From contig PYSS01000049.1 of NCBI GenBank assembly GCA_003049465.1, forward strand, positions 186,001-250,000: a DNA stretch of 64,000 nucleotides, in the 5' to 3' direction. Numbering within the stretch: the stretch's first letter is position 1; each line of letters begins with the position of its first letter. The stretch is from Magnaporthiopsis rhizophila (taxonomy: Eukaryota > Ascomycota > Sordariomycetes > Magnaporthales > Magnaporthaceae). This document shows, piece after piece, positions 46,145 to 58,483 of this stretch. A model generated the notes under the pieces. That model had not been told where the DNA came from, did no database searches, and saw only the letters and a program-made list of their open reading frames with translations. The translations under genes were made by a program, and so were the position numbers.

Positions 46145-47649
46145 ATGGTAAGTTTCGTCGCTGTTTCACCTCCGGGTTGGGGACCGGTCTTTCGCGCCAG
46201 ACCTCAGCTTTTAGCCTGCCCGACTCCTCGGGGAATTGCGCCGAGACACACACGTTGAAAGCTAACTGCTGCTTGCCTTCTTTTTGCTCCCGTCTTAGGG
46301 GTGCTGCCTCTCCCATCCGTCGGGGCCCAACTCCCCATACCCTGGCGGCGGCGCTGCGCCCTCGGCCTCGGCCCGTGCTATTAACCAGCCTCCGAACTCG
46401 TCTGCCCCGCGCGTCCTCTCCTCCAGCGCCGGCCCCTCTGGCGCCGGCTCTGGCCTCGCCTCGCCCATCTCTCTCCGACAGTCACAATCACACCAACAAC
46501 AGAGTTCAGCTCAACATCAGCATCATCAACAGCAGCAGTCGCAACGACGGCGCCACCGCCAGAACCAGCAGCCGCTCTCGCAACACATAAATAAGCCGCT
46601 CCGCCGTCACCGATGGGTGTCGCGCGACCACGTATGGACCCGCCAGGCCCTCGCCCGCGAGCGCGCCGACTTCTTCGACACGCGCGTCACTGGCCGCGTG
46701 GAGATATGGCAGACGATCCACGCCGCCCTCGAGATGCTCTGGGAGTCGGCCCCTCCCCCGACCACCACCTCGGCAATCTCCCCCGGCGCATCACCACAGC
46801 AGCCCTCCTCCGCAGCAATGGCAACAGCGGCCACTACCACAAACACAAACACAACCACGACTACCGGTAGCAGCAGCGGCCGCCATGACCGGCCCGCCAT
46901 CAGCCCGATCCAGCCGAACCAGGACCAGGACGAGGCGCTGGCCACGGCGCAGAGCATCCTCAGCGCCGCCGAGATCACGTTGCCTTCTGGGGACCTGGCG
47001 CAGGGCGTGTACGACGCCCTGGGGAACTACTACTCTCTTCCGGAGTGGATCGTCTCGGACCCGCTCAACGTCGTCGACGCCTCCGACCTGCCGCCGGCGA
47101 CAGACGACGACGAGGATGGGGACGAGGACGAAGACGAGGACGACGACGAGCTCGTCGGCGATGCTAAGCGCAACGTCTACGTGGCCGCCAGCAGTAGTCC
47201 CGCCGACGAGGTCCAAAGTGACGACGGCCACGGTCACGGTCGACGGCGCGGCGAGAAGGGCAAGGGCGTCGAGCCAGCTGCCAAGAAGGAGGAAACCATC
47301 AGCGTGCGGTGCCGGCTGAGCGAGAACGCGAGGGACGTCGTAGTGACGATTGGCAAGAACGATACCGTCAAGTGTGTGGCGCGGAAGGTTCTTGCCGCGG
47401 CCGGAGTGAGTAGCCCCCAAATCCGAGCTCCCCCCACCACCAGATTACGACCATACCTAGGTAGGTAGGTATGCATGTCATGTTTCAAGCTAACCGTCGG
47501 GCACCTGCCACCACACCCGCTAGCTACCGAGCTCCTCGCGCATCCGCATAGCGTACCTCGGCAGGATCCTCCGCGACCACGCGCCGCTGGTCTCGCAGGG
47601 GTGGAAGGAGGGCCACGTGCTCAATGCGTTGGTCTTCCACCTCTACTAG
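46145..47649 (+). CDS. UBTD1/UBTD2-like ubiquitin-domain protein
   Basis: Exons: 46145-46147 (the ATG alone), 46299-47405 and 47524-47649 (411 aa). Joining the ATG to exon 2 gives MGCCLSHPSG, a strong N-myristoylation site (Gly2) with two adjacent Cys that could be palmitoylated. The UBTD N-terminal domain is recognisable in two pieces: WTRQALARERADFFDTRVTG with EIWQTIHAAL (about 113-146) and ILSAAEITLPSGDL with YDALGNYYSLPEWI (about 215-250), separated by a Thr/Ser-rich insert. An acidic run (about 268-285) precedes a C-terminal ubiquitin-like fold (about 330-411) split by intron 2. In animals UBTD proteins link ubiquitin-conjugating enzymes to substrates. Membrane attachment is inferred from the N-terminus. 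Confidence 0.85.
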
Positions 47650-48180
47650 CGCAGTCCGACCACCTATCTAGCCATTGTTGTCTGTCTGGAGATGAGGAGT
47701 CCACGGAGCGGAGCTCCCCTGGTGCTACCGTATGTGGACGTCACTGGCGCGATATCGCCATCTTTCTCCGGGCCGTGCATCATGGCGTGTTAGTTTCGAT
47801 TTCGCCACGAGCGGTCAACGATGCCGTCGACAGACGGACGGCCTTAACGACTTTTGTCTGATTACCAAAACGAACTCGGCTTTCGTCCGTTGAGGGCTCG
47901 CCGGGAAGGGGTGGGAGAGAGTGACGGGGGCGTGGGAGAGAACGTTGATGGGAAGACCCTGACGTATGGCTCGGCCTCTCTCCGCATGGCAGCCGTGCAG
48001 TTTGGCCACTGGGACAGCGCGTTGCGTACACGATTCCGCAGCGCTCTACTTCGCCTTAAAGCATGGCTATCACTATCACAACCTGTCCCCGTCAAGGGGC
48101 TGGCTGGCATCGCCCCCTCCCGACTCACAGATATGAAAGAAAGCGTTCTGTAACCTTGCCGCCCTACCCAATACCTTCAC

Positions 48181-48223
<43 letters not shown>

Positions 48224-49082
48224 NNNNNNNNNNNNNNNNNTTTTTTTTTTTTTTTTTTTTTTTTTTTTCTCTTGCTTACAGCACCCGGAGCATCTCGGCT
48301 ACTTACACAGCCTTGTCAGAATCACACAGTGTTCTCCAGCAACTTTGGCATCACCGTCTCTAACCTCTGCCACCATCTGGATCTCTATGAGGCGCGGCCA
48401 TTCTTGCATCTTGTCGGATTTTTGTTTTCTTTCGCTCTCACGCTCTCTCGGCTGTTATCATGGGTGTCATTCCCAGCGGATTACGCGCCTCTTTTGGTGC
48501 TTTTTATAATGTCATGTACTGTATAATGAATCTTCTATCTTCTTTCTATCCTGGCGCACGTTGGCGTACACTATCTGGCAGTCACGATAGCGCCATAACG
48601 TCGTGGCAACCAACAATCTTTACTGTGCTCGAGAGAGAAGGCGTTTCCGTCGTCTACTTTTCAGAACGGAAAGATAAACCATTGATTTCTTTTCCACATA
48701 CCATCGTCTTGACTCCGTTTCTGTCTGCTTCCAGGACCTCTAGGAACAAATCCCACCCGGCCCAAATGTAGAAAAAGCCTGCTGCTAAGTAGGGAATTCT
48801 AGTATGTTGCAACACCTGCGTTTTCTCCATACAAACGGGTGTTTACAGGATTGTCTCCTCAACATCGGCTTCATGTCTCACCCTTGACTGAAATACCTAT
48901 CCATCGTCCTCCCCGGCGCCTCCGAAATCTTCCCGGACACCAGGAAGATCTCCCTGGAACATGCGCGTGCCACCCATCTGCAACTATGCATGGCAAAATG
49001 GGATAATGGCACCACGTGGCTAAAGACTCACCCATGCCATTGTCTCGGGCTTCAAGGTGGGATTCGGGACACCGTTCTCCAT
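47650..49082. other. Convergent intergenic region with poly-T gap
   Basis: Lies between the 3' ends of the UBTD-like gene (+) and SEC26 (-). It contains a poly-T tract at 48185-48268 with 17 Ns (48224-48240). No gene recognised; the poly-T could have broken a model. Confidence 0.45.
48185..48268 (+). repeat. Poly-T tract with assembly gap
   Basis: T run interrupted by 17 Ns at 48224-48240. Confidence 0.9.
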
Positions 49083-52000
49083 TCAAGTAGTCGTTCCGAT
49101 CTTGTTCAGTCCCTTCAGAGAACCTAGACTGAGAGCCAGACCCTGCGAGCGACTGCGTATCCGAACAAAACCCGTGATGGGACCGTCTTCGCCCTCCTTC
49201 TCAATACTCAGGTTGGCTAGCGCGTCCTCGCCTGAAATAAACAGAGCGTCAGTCACGGTTTGTATCGGAGACTGGTATGGGGATGCCAGAGATAGGGAGC
49301 AAAAATGCGCAAAATAACATGCAGAGATACATACCGAACACGCTCCTGGCGTACAGGTTCGCGCTCAGGAACTGACAGTCGCCCTTGAGTGAGGCCTCGG
49401 GCGTCAGACAGTTCATGTTGGTGGCGCGCATCAGCTCGTCAAGGAAGCCCCTGAGCGTCTTGATCTTGCTGTTGATGTTGACCTTGTTCTCCCATTCGAA
49501 CTCGGTCCACATGGTTCTGAACTGCGTCTCGGTGCACGTGGCGGGCTGGATGTAGTCCATGATGTCGACGTGGACGTCGCTCAATATGACCACGTTGGTG
49601 TCGGTGCTGTGCGGTCCGTCATACACGACGTTACCAAATATGACGCCCGTATCTGTCGACGACACCTTGATGGTGCACTGCACATTGTGGAAGTCGTGCG
49701 GGCCCAGGTTCTGCGTCGTCGGCCGCTCCACCACCTTGAGGTCTCCGAGGGTGGCGAACTCGACTGACAGGTTCTGCAGCGTCTCCGTGGTCTGATTGAC
49801 CAGCAGGACATCCAGCACAATGTCGAACTGGTGCACCTTGACGTATGCCTCGGCATACACTGGGTCCGAAAAGCCCGTGAGCTGCACGACTCGGCTCAGC
49901 TTGCTGCTGAGGTCCTCGGTCGCGCCCGCGTCCCCGCCCGTGGCGCGCTCCAGGTCCATCTCAACCATGTCGGCCCCCTCGCCTGCGTTCTTCTTGCTGA
50001 GTTGCCGAATGGAGACGACGTCGTCGACCTGGACGGCCGTCTTGGCCCTCTCCACCGCCTCCTTGGCCGCCCGCTTCCTCTCCTCAACCGCCACCATGGC
50101 GCGGAAAGCCTTCTTGGTGTCCTCGAGGTATACCTTCTCAAGCGCGCGGTGCGAGAACTCGGACAGGCTGCCCACGCAGCCCATTATCCGCTCGACCGCG
50201 TCCTCGTCGATCGGCGCCTTGACGAACTGCGACTTGCCCACGCGCACGATGGAGATCATGATCAGCATGGCCTCGGCCCGCAGCGCGTTGGTGCGCTCAT
50301 GGGCTGAAGAGATTTCCGCATGGCGCATAACCAGTTTGGTTAATGTTCCCGAGAGCACGGTAGCCAAGTAGTAGTCGCCATCAAGAATAAGCTGACGCAG
50401 AGGCGGCTTCTGTGCCGCCTTGACCGCCTCGAGCTTTGCGGCCGTCGCCGATTCGCTGGTCAGAGCCGTTTCGGTCGCGTATGTGCCATCGGCCAGCACT
50501 TTCCTCGAGCCTGTTGGGGCGGCGGCTCGGCTGTGGCCGTTGACTTGGTCTTCGTCCTTGCCCTCTTCCCCGTCAACGTTGTCCAGCAATCTCTGCTCTG
50601 ATGCTAGAATCGGTATCTCTCCCAGGCTCGCGCGGATTCTCTTCCAGGCGTCCCTGATGTCCTTTTCCTCCAGCGAGTACTCCCCGACAATCCAGAGGAT
50701 GCCGCGGTAGATCTTGCCAGCGCGAACCTCGGCCAGCGTGTCGACGAGTCTCGCGACGATCGAAGGGCGGAGCTTGGGGAACTTCTCCACCACCTCCTTG
50801 ACGAAGTTGACGACGTCGACTGCCGAGGCGTTGTTGAAGTCGGCGATGAAGTCCATCAGAAGATCCACCACGCTGGCGGCAACCTCCGAGAACTTGATGG
50901 CACACTGGTGAATCGCGTGGATCAAGAGTTGGCGGTACTCGGTGTTCTTCTCGTACTCCTGGTCGACCGTCTTGGACAGTTCCTTCTTGAGCAGCAGTAC
51001 CACCTCTTCGACGTTCTTGCTGGAAACCATGTCCAGCGCAATACCCAGGGCTTTCCGCCGTACGTCGATGTCGGGGCTGGACAGAACACGGAGCATCTCC
51101 ATGACAAGGTCGTCAAGGACGCCCTCGTTGTTCTTCCTGAGCTTGTCCACCCGGTCTAGCACAATAAGCTTGACATTGTTGTCTGCCTCCTTGATACTGA
51201 GCTCGATGAACTTTGTGGCGGCGGCCTTGACGGCGACGGGGTTGCTGGTGAGCGCCGTCAAAGACGAGGCGGCCTCGTAAACAACGGTGGAAGTGCTGGC
51301 TTCCAGAAGGTCGAAAATTAATCGAAGATACCGGGCCTGCGCACGTCAGCACTGCCTACCAACAGAGACTGCCCCAGATCCTGGTGTGTGTTTTCCTCTC
51401 CTACCTTGTTCTGAGAATTCTGGACAGCATCTTTCCTGATGAACTCAAGCTCCACCAGCTGCAAAAGCTCCTCAGCATTGGGGATACCGTCGAAGACGGT
51501 TCTAAGGAACGCAAGAGCAGCATCGTGATTTATGGCCGAGAGCGCGGCGAAGGCATTTCTCTTGCAGGTCGGGTCGCTCTCGCTTTCGAGGAAAGTGGAG
51601 ATTAGGTCTGCGGCGTCGGGGATGAGGGATGGCGAGTGTTGGTAGATGGAGGAGACGGCGAAGACGGCGTTCTTGCGCACGTATGCGTGCCTGTGCTCGA
51701 GGCACGACCTGGCGGAGGAGAGGAGGGGCTCGATGAGCTCGGCTTCCCGCAGCTTGCACAGGAAGCGGAGCGTGTTGCCTCGGATGTATTCGTTGGGGTG
51801 TTGCAGATCGTTGCGGATGCCGTTGCTGAGGGGCGCCACAGGCAGGTCAGTAGTGGCCCGGAGAGATAGACTGCATGGCTGCAGGGCATGTGCAGCCCTC
51901 AGTCGCGCGCGATGAGCCTCACCAAACCAAAATCATCTCTTGCTTCAGCTTCCCCTGGGCGTCCAGCTTGGGACAGATCTCGTAGTAGAAGTACAGCAGC

Positions 52001-52227
52001 TTCTTCAGCGGCTTGGACTTGGATGGCATGACGAAGCGGATGATGTGCATGAGCAGGGACGGCATGGGGTCGCCATTGAGCATAATGGTCAAGATGCGCT
52101 TCATAGTGTCGACCTTGCTCTCATCGGTGCCCTTCTCCAGCTGCGTGCGCAGATCGTTAAGCGAGGGCACGTCGGAAGCATTGTCCTGATGCACCAAGCT
52201 GTACGCGTTCTCGAGGAAGCCCGACAT
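49083..52227 (-). CDS. SEC26: Coatomer subunit beta (beta-COP)
   Basis: Four exons on the minus strand: 52227-51923, 51825-51405, 51336-49335 and 49231-49083 (958 aa, the usual length). It is the beta subunit of the COPI coat, which buds Golgi-to-ER vesicles. Diagnostic blocks are visible in order: EMILVCNGIRNDLQHPNEYI spanning exon joint 1-2, CLEHRHAYVRKNAVFAV, KEADNNVKLIVLDR, the KIYRGILWIVGEYS element, TQLTGFSDPVYAEAYV, DIMDYIQPATC and NLYARSVFGEDALAN across the last joint. The N-terminal two-thirds is helical-repeat adaptin-like; the C-terminus is the appendage domain. All splice sites restore conserved motifs. It is divergent from the Mago nashi gene. Confidence 0.97.
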
Positions 52228-52877
52228 CTTGGGCAGCGGGGGAGGCGGCTAGCCTAGGCGACAGGAGGTATGTTGCGAAGCCCGCGGTGGTCGAGCTTTT
52301 TGGGGGTTTCTTTCTTTTAATATGCGGTGGAGGGCTGGCGAGGAGAGCTCGGCCTGGTCCCGGCGCTGGCTGTCGCAGGCAAGACTCAATTGCGTGGGAA
52401 CGCGGCCACTGCCAGAGTCCGAGTTGGCTTCTTGCACAGGGAGAGAGGGAGCGGCAGGCCTGGCATTACCCAGTCTTGGTGGTGGCAGCTATGCTGTTGG
52501 ATAAATCGATCATCTCACCAACCGAGTTCCAGGAGATCTGGCCAGCGCTGCTATGGGGCCTCCTTTTGCGCATTGTGGTGGGACAAGTGGCAGCAAGCGG
52601 AGGGCCGTCACGTGCAAGCACAAGTACCCTTTGGTGGCCCCAAGGCGCAGTCGGTACTTGCTGCTAACCTGACGGCGAGGAAAAACTCCATTCCGCTCCT
52701 GTTCCAAAGCTCCCACAACTGAAGCGGTCCCCACCAGGCAGAAAAACCCCACAGTTCCCCTCCATCCCGCCCGCTGTCTGGCTCTCTTGCCCCACATGCT
52801 GAAATATCCCAGTCAATTGCTTGGGGAAGCTCCCGTGAACGCCCAAAGACGCGACACCATCAACACGTCACGGCGAA
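52228..52877. promoter_or_regulatory. Divergent promoter region, SEC26 / mago
   Basis: 650 bp separate the two start codons, which point away from each other. A CACGTG E-box-type hexamer lies at 52609-52614. It must contain both 5' UTRs and probably both promoters. No other gene seen. Confidence 0.6.
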
Positions 52878-53763
52878 ATGTCTGCGAACAACGAGCAGTT
52901 CTACCTGCGCTACTAGTTGGTGTCCAGCATCCAGATTCTCCACCTGTTAAAGCTGCCGCTTACTGACCCATTGCTCGATTCAAAGCTCTGGCCACTCTGG
53001 CCGCTTCGGCCACGAATTTCTGGGTACGACTCCCTGATAAGCTCTCCTTCCCTCCCGGCGCACCGCCCATCTCATCTCGACGGACTCTAAACCTTTACGC
53101 TAGAGTTTGACTTCAGAGTTGTCGGTGACGGACGAAGCGCGGTTGCTCGCTATGCAAACAACTCAAACTACCGAAACGATAGCTTGATCAGGAAAGAGAG
53201 TATGTTGTCGTTTAGGCTCTTGATTTTGGTCGCATGTTTTCGGTGCCGAAGCAAGGACACTGACGCCCGCGTTCCTTACCTCTCTAGTGAGCGTCAGCTC
53301 CCTCGTTGTCGATGAGATCAAGAGAATCGTCAAACTCAGCGAGATCCTCAAGTGAGCACGACCTATCGCCTCACCTGCTGCAGCCTCCCTTGCATCTGGC
53401 GCCCCCGCGCGTGTGGCTTGGAGGTAGCATCGTTACTGATCCGACGGCTGTAGGGAAGATGACAAGAAGTGGCCGCCCAAGAACAAGGACGGCAAGCAGG
53501 AGCTAGAGATCAAGATCGGAAATGATCATATATCTTTTGAGGTGCGTGTCGCGGCTCTGGTATCGCGCCGTGTCGCATGCTGTCGTCGCCAAAGGGAGAG
53601 TGACTGACATAGTCCGTAGACTGCCAAAATCGGGTCGCTCGTCGACGTCAACGAGTCCGCGGACCCCGAGGGGCTGAGGGTATTTTACTACCTCGTGCAG
53701 GACCTGAAGGCTCTTGTCTTCAGCCTGATCGCTCTCCATTTCAAGATTAAGCCCATATCTTGA
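52878..53763 (+). CDS. mago: Mago nashi (exon junction complex subunit)
   Basis: Six exons: 52878-52915, 52986-53023, 53104-53199, 53288-53351, 53454-53541 and 53620-53763 (155 aa). Joined, they give the highly conserved Mago protein: FYLRYYSGHSGRFGHEFLEF near the N-terminus, then RYANNSNYRNDSLIRKE, a region ending LEIKIGNDHISFETAKIGSL, DPEGLRVFYYLVQDLK, and a C-terminus of LHFKIKPIS. Mago pairs with Y14 in the exon junction complex on spliced mRNA and acts in nonsense-mediated decay and splicing. The first two coding exons are only 38 nt each. The first donor is GTTGGT, a weak site, and an in-frame TAG overlaps it. All joints fall inside invariant sequence, so the model is secure. Confidence 0.95.
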
Positions 53764-56036
53764 GGGTGCGCGCACTCGTGGTGGAGACGCGTTAGCCGTG
53801 CATGGCGTGATTTTTTGCGATACCCTCTCTCTTAATCACGGCTGGTAAAGGACAAATCGGCAAAGTCCCGGCACAGACCCATTACTGGCGTATATGTGGT
53901 TTTAATGGAATCCTCGCGACGATAGTGCTGCACCGAGACCGTCGAGACGCCTCGCGCTCGGCAAGAGGGATGTACACAGTTCAGAGGTCTCTCTTGCGCT
54001 GGCAGTTGATTTCCAGATAGAGTCACCAAGAAGATACTAAGGCGAGGCAGCTGACCGAGACTCGCTCGGACGCTCATCCCGAATACGAAGCTAAGTCATG
54101 GCTACGTCGGCGTGATTGATAGCGATGATGGGCGGTTTATTTTCAGCTTCCTATTTTCCCGTCTTCTCCCTCCTTTGCGCCCGTAATGAATCGCCAAGAC
54201 CTCTCCCGGGCTTTTAGAAACAAGCTACGGCGTCTGTTAGATCTTCAATGGCCGGCGCAGAGATAGTGATGACCAGACGGAGCTGCCGCTCGCGCAGCTG
54301 GCTGGGTTAAATTTGCCCATGCATGAAAGCGGGACTCAGCCCAATTACAGCGCTCCTGGGAACCACCCGTCGGTTCCTGGCCGGCCGAGAAGTCTGCATT
54401 GGCTTTGGTACCAAAACCTGCATGGCGCCGCTCAATTCGCCTCCAGAATGGCTTGCTCGCTCCCTTTTGTCGGGACAGTGACGACAATCGGCGGTTGAGC
54501 GATGCGAGCCTAATTAAGGAGCCGGGTTTCTAGATCATTGACGACAAAAGACCCCCCGCTCCACGGCGGTCCAGGCAAGACGGCGATACCGCAGGGCTGG
54601 GCCGTGCTCCAGGAGCAGGAAGAGTGCAGCCTCCATGCAGCTCTACCCGGCCACCTTCCAGTTTAAGAGACAAGAGGTTGGCCCTTGAAGCTGGTCGGGT
54701 GTAGCAACCCAATGGGTGTGGTGATTGTGAGGAGAGGTCAGCTGTAGAAGATTGAGAACGTTTTCGTGTAAACACCCCTCTCTGGCAACAATTGGGCTTC
54801 GGGGCTGGAGCAGAGCAGCGCCCGCTTCCGTTTTTTTCTTGCTTTGTCCGATCCACGACGTTCCATGGAATTGGAAGGCTAGCTCTGGTGGCTTGGAAGC
54901 CTCCCCGCCTCCTCCCGTCCCCCACGAAAGTCCAGTCTGTGGTGGATGCCAGGAACTTGACGCCATTACCCAGCATCACTGGTTGCTTCTTATTCCGCGC
55001 CTGTCCTCCCTGCCCGCCTGCCTCGTCTTGATCATCATCTGCCTGCACCCGACAGCCCGAACCTCCAAATCATTGATTTGCTATTGATAACTCGCCCTCA
55101 TTTATACCTACGTGCTATTTCTTACCGGCTTGATTTTGGCTTCTCCTTTCTTCTCCTGCAGCTTCGCCACCCGCATATCCAATTTCTACTGTGCTTGAGT
55201 CGTTGGCCTGCCTGTCGTATGAAATTGTACACCATTTTATCCCATCTGGACGCTCCTGTCTCGACATCGCCGACGGCTTGGGCCCGTTTGATTCAATCGC
55301 CTGCAGAAAATCGCCCGCCACGGCGAACGAGATCAAGGAGACGAAAACAGGACAAGAAAGAGCCGACGAATAACGACCAGATCAAACGACCAGTAGAACG
55401 CCACACGTGCTCGCCGTCGCACGGTCTAGTGTGATCTGGGGGTCCTGTATGTCACGCAGCCCCGGTTGTCCTCTTTGGGCGCCGCCAAATCACCTCCCTG
55501 GAGACCCCCGTCATCGCGCTCGGCCGCCCCAGTCTATCCCGTGCTAATCATTTACGCGATTTTGCCGATTCGAAAAAGCCACCTGCGAAACAAAGACGGC
55601 CGCACCACCTCTCGTTGGGCAGCCAATATCCGTGCCTTTTCGACGCTGCCGCCCTCGTGCCGACTCGATTTTCCACCTGAGCCCCGACACCCATCGGCTT
55701 CCGGTTAACGCTGCCGAATCTGTGAGCTCCCACTGACGCCTTTCGCTGCGCCGCCAAACGCCCCGGCCACGCCAGCGGCAACATCATACTGAGCCGCACA
55801 CCGATTGAGCTCGCCATCAGAAGCCGCTGGCTGTAACCATCTCGAGCACTGCGGCCCGCCCCGATTCGCTTCAGCACCCCAGAAAATCCATCCACCCCAA
55901 GCTAGGAGGGAGCCTCCGCGTTGGAATAATCTCCGCCCTGCCAGTGGCGACACTCTAGCCGAATCTCGAAAAGCCCTTTTTTCCGCCCCTCGACGCCCTC
56001 CCTGCCGGCGACGTCTCGTTGCCGGACTTGGCAGCC
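53764..56036. other. Intergenic region upstream of GID4
   Basis: No gene recognised in 2.3 kb. The part from about 55000 is CT-rich and probably includes the GID4 promoter and a long 5' UTR. Open stretches here lack domains. Confidence 0.5.
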
Positions 56037-57577
56037 ATGCCCACGCCATCGTCCTCCCACACCCCCGACCTGCGCCCGCACCCCTTCGCATCGACGTGTC
56101 CCGATGACCAGCAAGACACGCAGCCTCCATCGCCCTCGAGCTGGCACCCCCTTCCACCACCGCCCTACAGCCACAACCCTTCGCAAGTCATAGTTGGTCT
56201 CCCAGTGCCGTCTTCGCTGCTCTCCCCCGAGTCTCCGGAATCGCTCGAGTCGCCCCAGTCTCCCGAGTCCCGCCCGACCTCGAGTAGCGATGTGGATGAG
56301 CCCTCGTCGTCGCCTGGCCGCGAGGAGACGGTCGAGACCTCCATGACGACCGAGGAGGATGACGATGCCCTCAAAGCTGCCGACCAGCTACAGGAAGACA
56401 TGGCCAGGTTAGACGGCGCCGTCGACAACCAAGTCGCCATGGCCGCTTCGGGTGCCCTGCGACACCAAGACGGTGTGCTGGTCTCTCGGTCCTCCGGCTC
56501 CAGCTCGAGGAGACGGCGCTATGCAGACGCGCCCGGCTCACTACGAGGAAGACGACGGACGCAGGACGAGCATGGGGAAGATGAATATATGGGAGCCGAT
56601 TGGGAATATGACAGCTCGGTAGCAGGCCACGTCTTCTCCCAATTAAGAGTACGCGGGCTTTTTTTTTTTTTCTTTCTTTCTTTTTGCGGAGGAAACACCT
56701 TCCCCGCCTTCGCCGCACAGTCTCCTGCGGCTGCAGGCTGTGCTATGCGGCGGGAAGCGCACAGGCTCCTTCGTCCCGACCCTTTTGCTGACCGTTTGAT
56801 GTTTCTCCCCACACAGATTATTCCGACAACGCCATCCTCATACCTGCGCCCGGGCAGCAAATTCTACGGGACACAGCAGTCCGAGCGTCAAGTATATGAC
56901 GTACAAGTCGAGATCAAGCACGTGGACTTGAGGGAGTCGTTCCTCTGCGGGTACCTGCGCATCCAAGGTAACACAGACCACATAGCCGATTAGACTTCTT
57001 TACGGCGTGGGGGACGGGAACACATTTGCTGACGTAGAGTGGTCCACAAACTCTAGGCTTGACCGAAGACCACCCGACGCTGACGACGTACTTTGAGGGC
57101 GAGATAATCGGTTCAAAGTACTCGTTCATCACCAAGAACGAGTCCTGGGGCGCTAATGACAAGACGGACCTGACACACTGGTCCAAGTTTGCCGCCTTTC
57201 GACCGCTGGCCAAGGCTGCAAAAAAGGGCGGTGCCGGCGCCCTGATCAAGGATGTTGCGCAGCGCGACCACATCTTTATGCGCTGGAAGGAGCACTTCCT
57301 CGTGCCCGACCACCGCGTGCGCACCATCAATGGTGCCAGCTTCGAAGGCTTCTACTACATCTGCTTCAACCAGATACGGGGCGACGTCACCGGAATCTAC
57401 TTTCATAGCAAGAGCGAGAGGTAAGTTTGTCCTGGGGCATTGTGCCGGCAGGGTCGATCGGGTCTCTTTTCTTGTTCACGCGGTTCTGGTCCTAACACCG
57501 AGGAAAATAGGTTCCAGCAGCTGGAGCTCAAACACGTAGAAGACAGGGGTTGCTACAGTGCCCTCGAATTTCGGTAA
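56037..57577 (+). CDS. GID4: GID4/Vid24, substrate receptor of the GID/CTLH ubiquitin ligase
   Basis: Four exons: 56037-56648, 56817-56967, 57057-57420 and 57511-57577 (397 aa). Residues 1-200 are Ser/Pro-rich with an acidic stretch and look disordered. From about residue 205 the Vid24/GID4 beta-barrel domain is clear: YLRPGSKFYGTQQSERQVYD, VDLRESFLCGYLRIQG joined across exons 2-3 to LTEDHPTLTTYFEGEIIG, then RDHIFMRWKEHFLVPD, GASFEGFYYICFNQI and a C-terminal LELKHVEDRGCYSALEFR. In yeast the protein binds N-terminal proline degrons of gluconeogenic enzymes and hands them to the GID E3 ligase when glucose returns. Intron 1 is 168 nt, a multiple of three with no in-frame stop. Confidence 0.95.
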
Positions 57578-58483
57578 TGCGTTGGGATGGCTGCCCACAA
57601 ACACGCGAACGACGACGCGCACGATCGATCATGGGCCAGGCGACACAAGGGCCACGTTCACTCGCGAGAGGGAGCGAACACTAATGTACAGAGCTACGCC
57701 ACCGATCCCCCGCCCTAGCTCGGCCAACGAGACGACGCTTTTGGATACTTGCTCGCGCGAGTTGACGCATGGGGTGGTGTGCTAGGGGCCGCACAATAGA
57801 CCTCGACCGCTGCTGGCACTTGCATGACCACCCTGGGGCATGGGCATTTCGAGATGATCATGGCATAAAGGGATTGGATCTGGACTGGAGGTTGCAGCAT
57901 TTTGGGATATATACCGGGATCAGGACGGCGACAACGGTGCATCTTTTGGATCTTTCTTTGCTTGCTCGTTGGATTCTTCTACGGGCGGTTGCGCCGGCTT
58001 GATCGTCCTCCTTCTCTCTGCCAGGAGCCGCTTCCCGTTGCTCCTATTGGACACTTACATCTCTTTTTTTTTTTTTTTTCCTCCTTCAATCATCAAAGCC
58101 AAGCCTTGGATGGCTGGTTCCGTTCGGTCTTTTTCTTCTTGGAAATACATAGCATTGGGAGGTATCACAGCAACATGGAATTCTTACATAGGACAACTAG
58201 GCTTGGACGTCTTTGTCACATCACTGGATGTCGGAATCGTTCTTTGCATCCTTCCGTTGGACTCACCGTAGGTACCCAACGTCTGCCTTCGCTTCCCAGA
58301 CAGTCACACATACCAGAGAATTGAGGTGATTGCTTGACCAGGAAACATGCGCGAAGGCTGCCGTGGTGCTGGATATCTTGGGTTTTACACCGAGTTTCAG
58401 GTCATATGTCGGTTGATTTACGGGATCTAGACGCCGGAGAGCAGCTGTTTAACCAATTTTTTTTCTTAGTTTCTGCTTCTACT
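57578..58483. other. Convergent 3' intergenic region
   Basis: Lies between the 3' ends of GID4 (+) and TRM11 (-), with a T run at about 58064-58079. No gene recognised. Confidence 0.5.
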
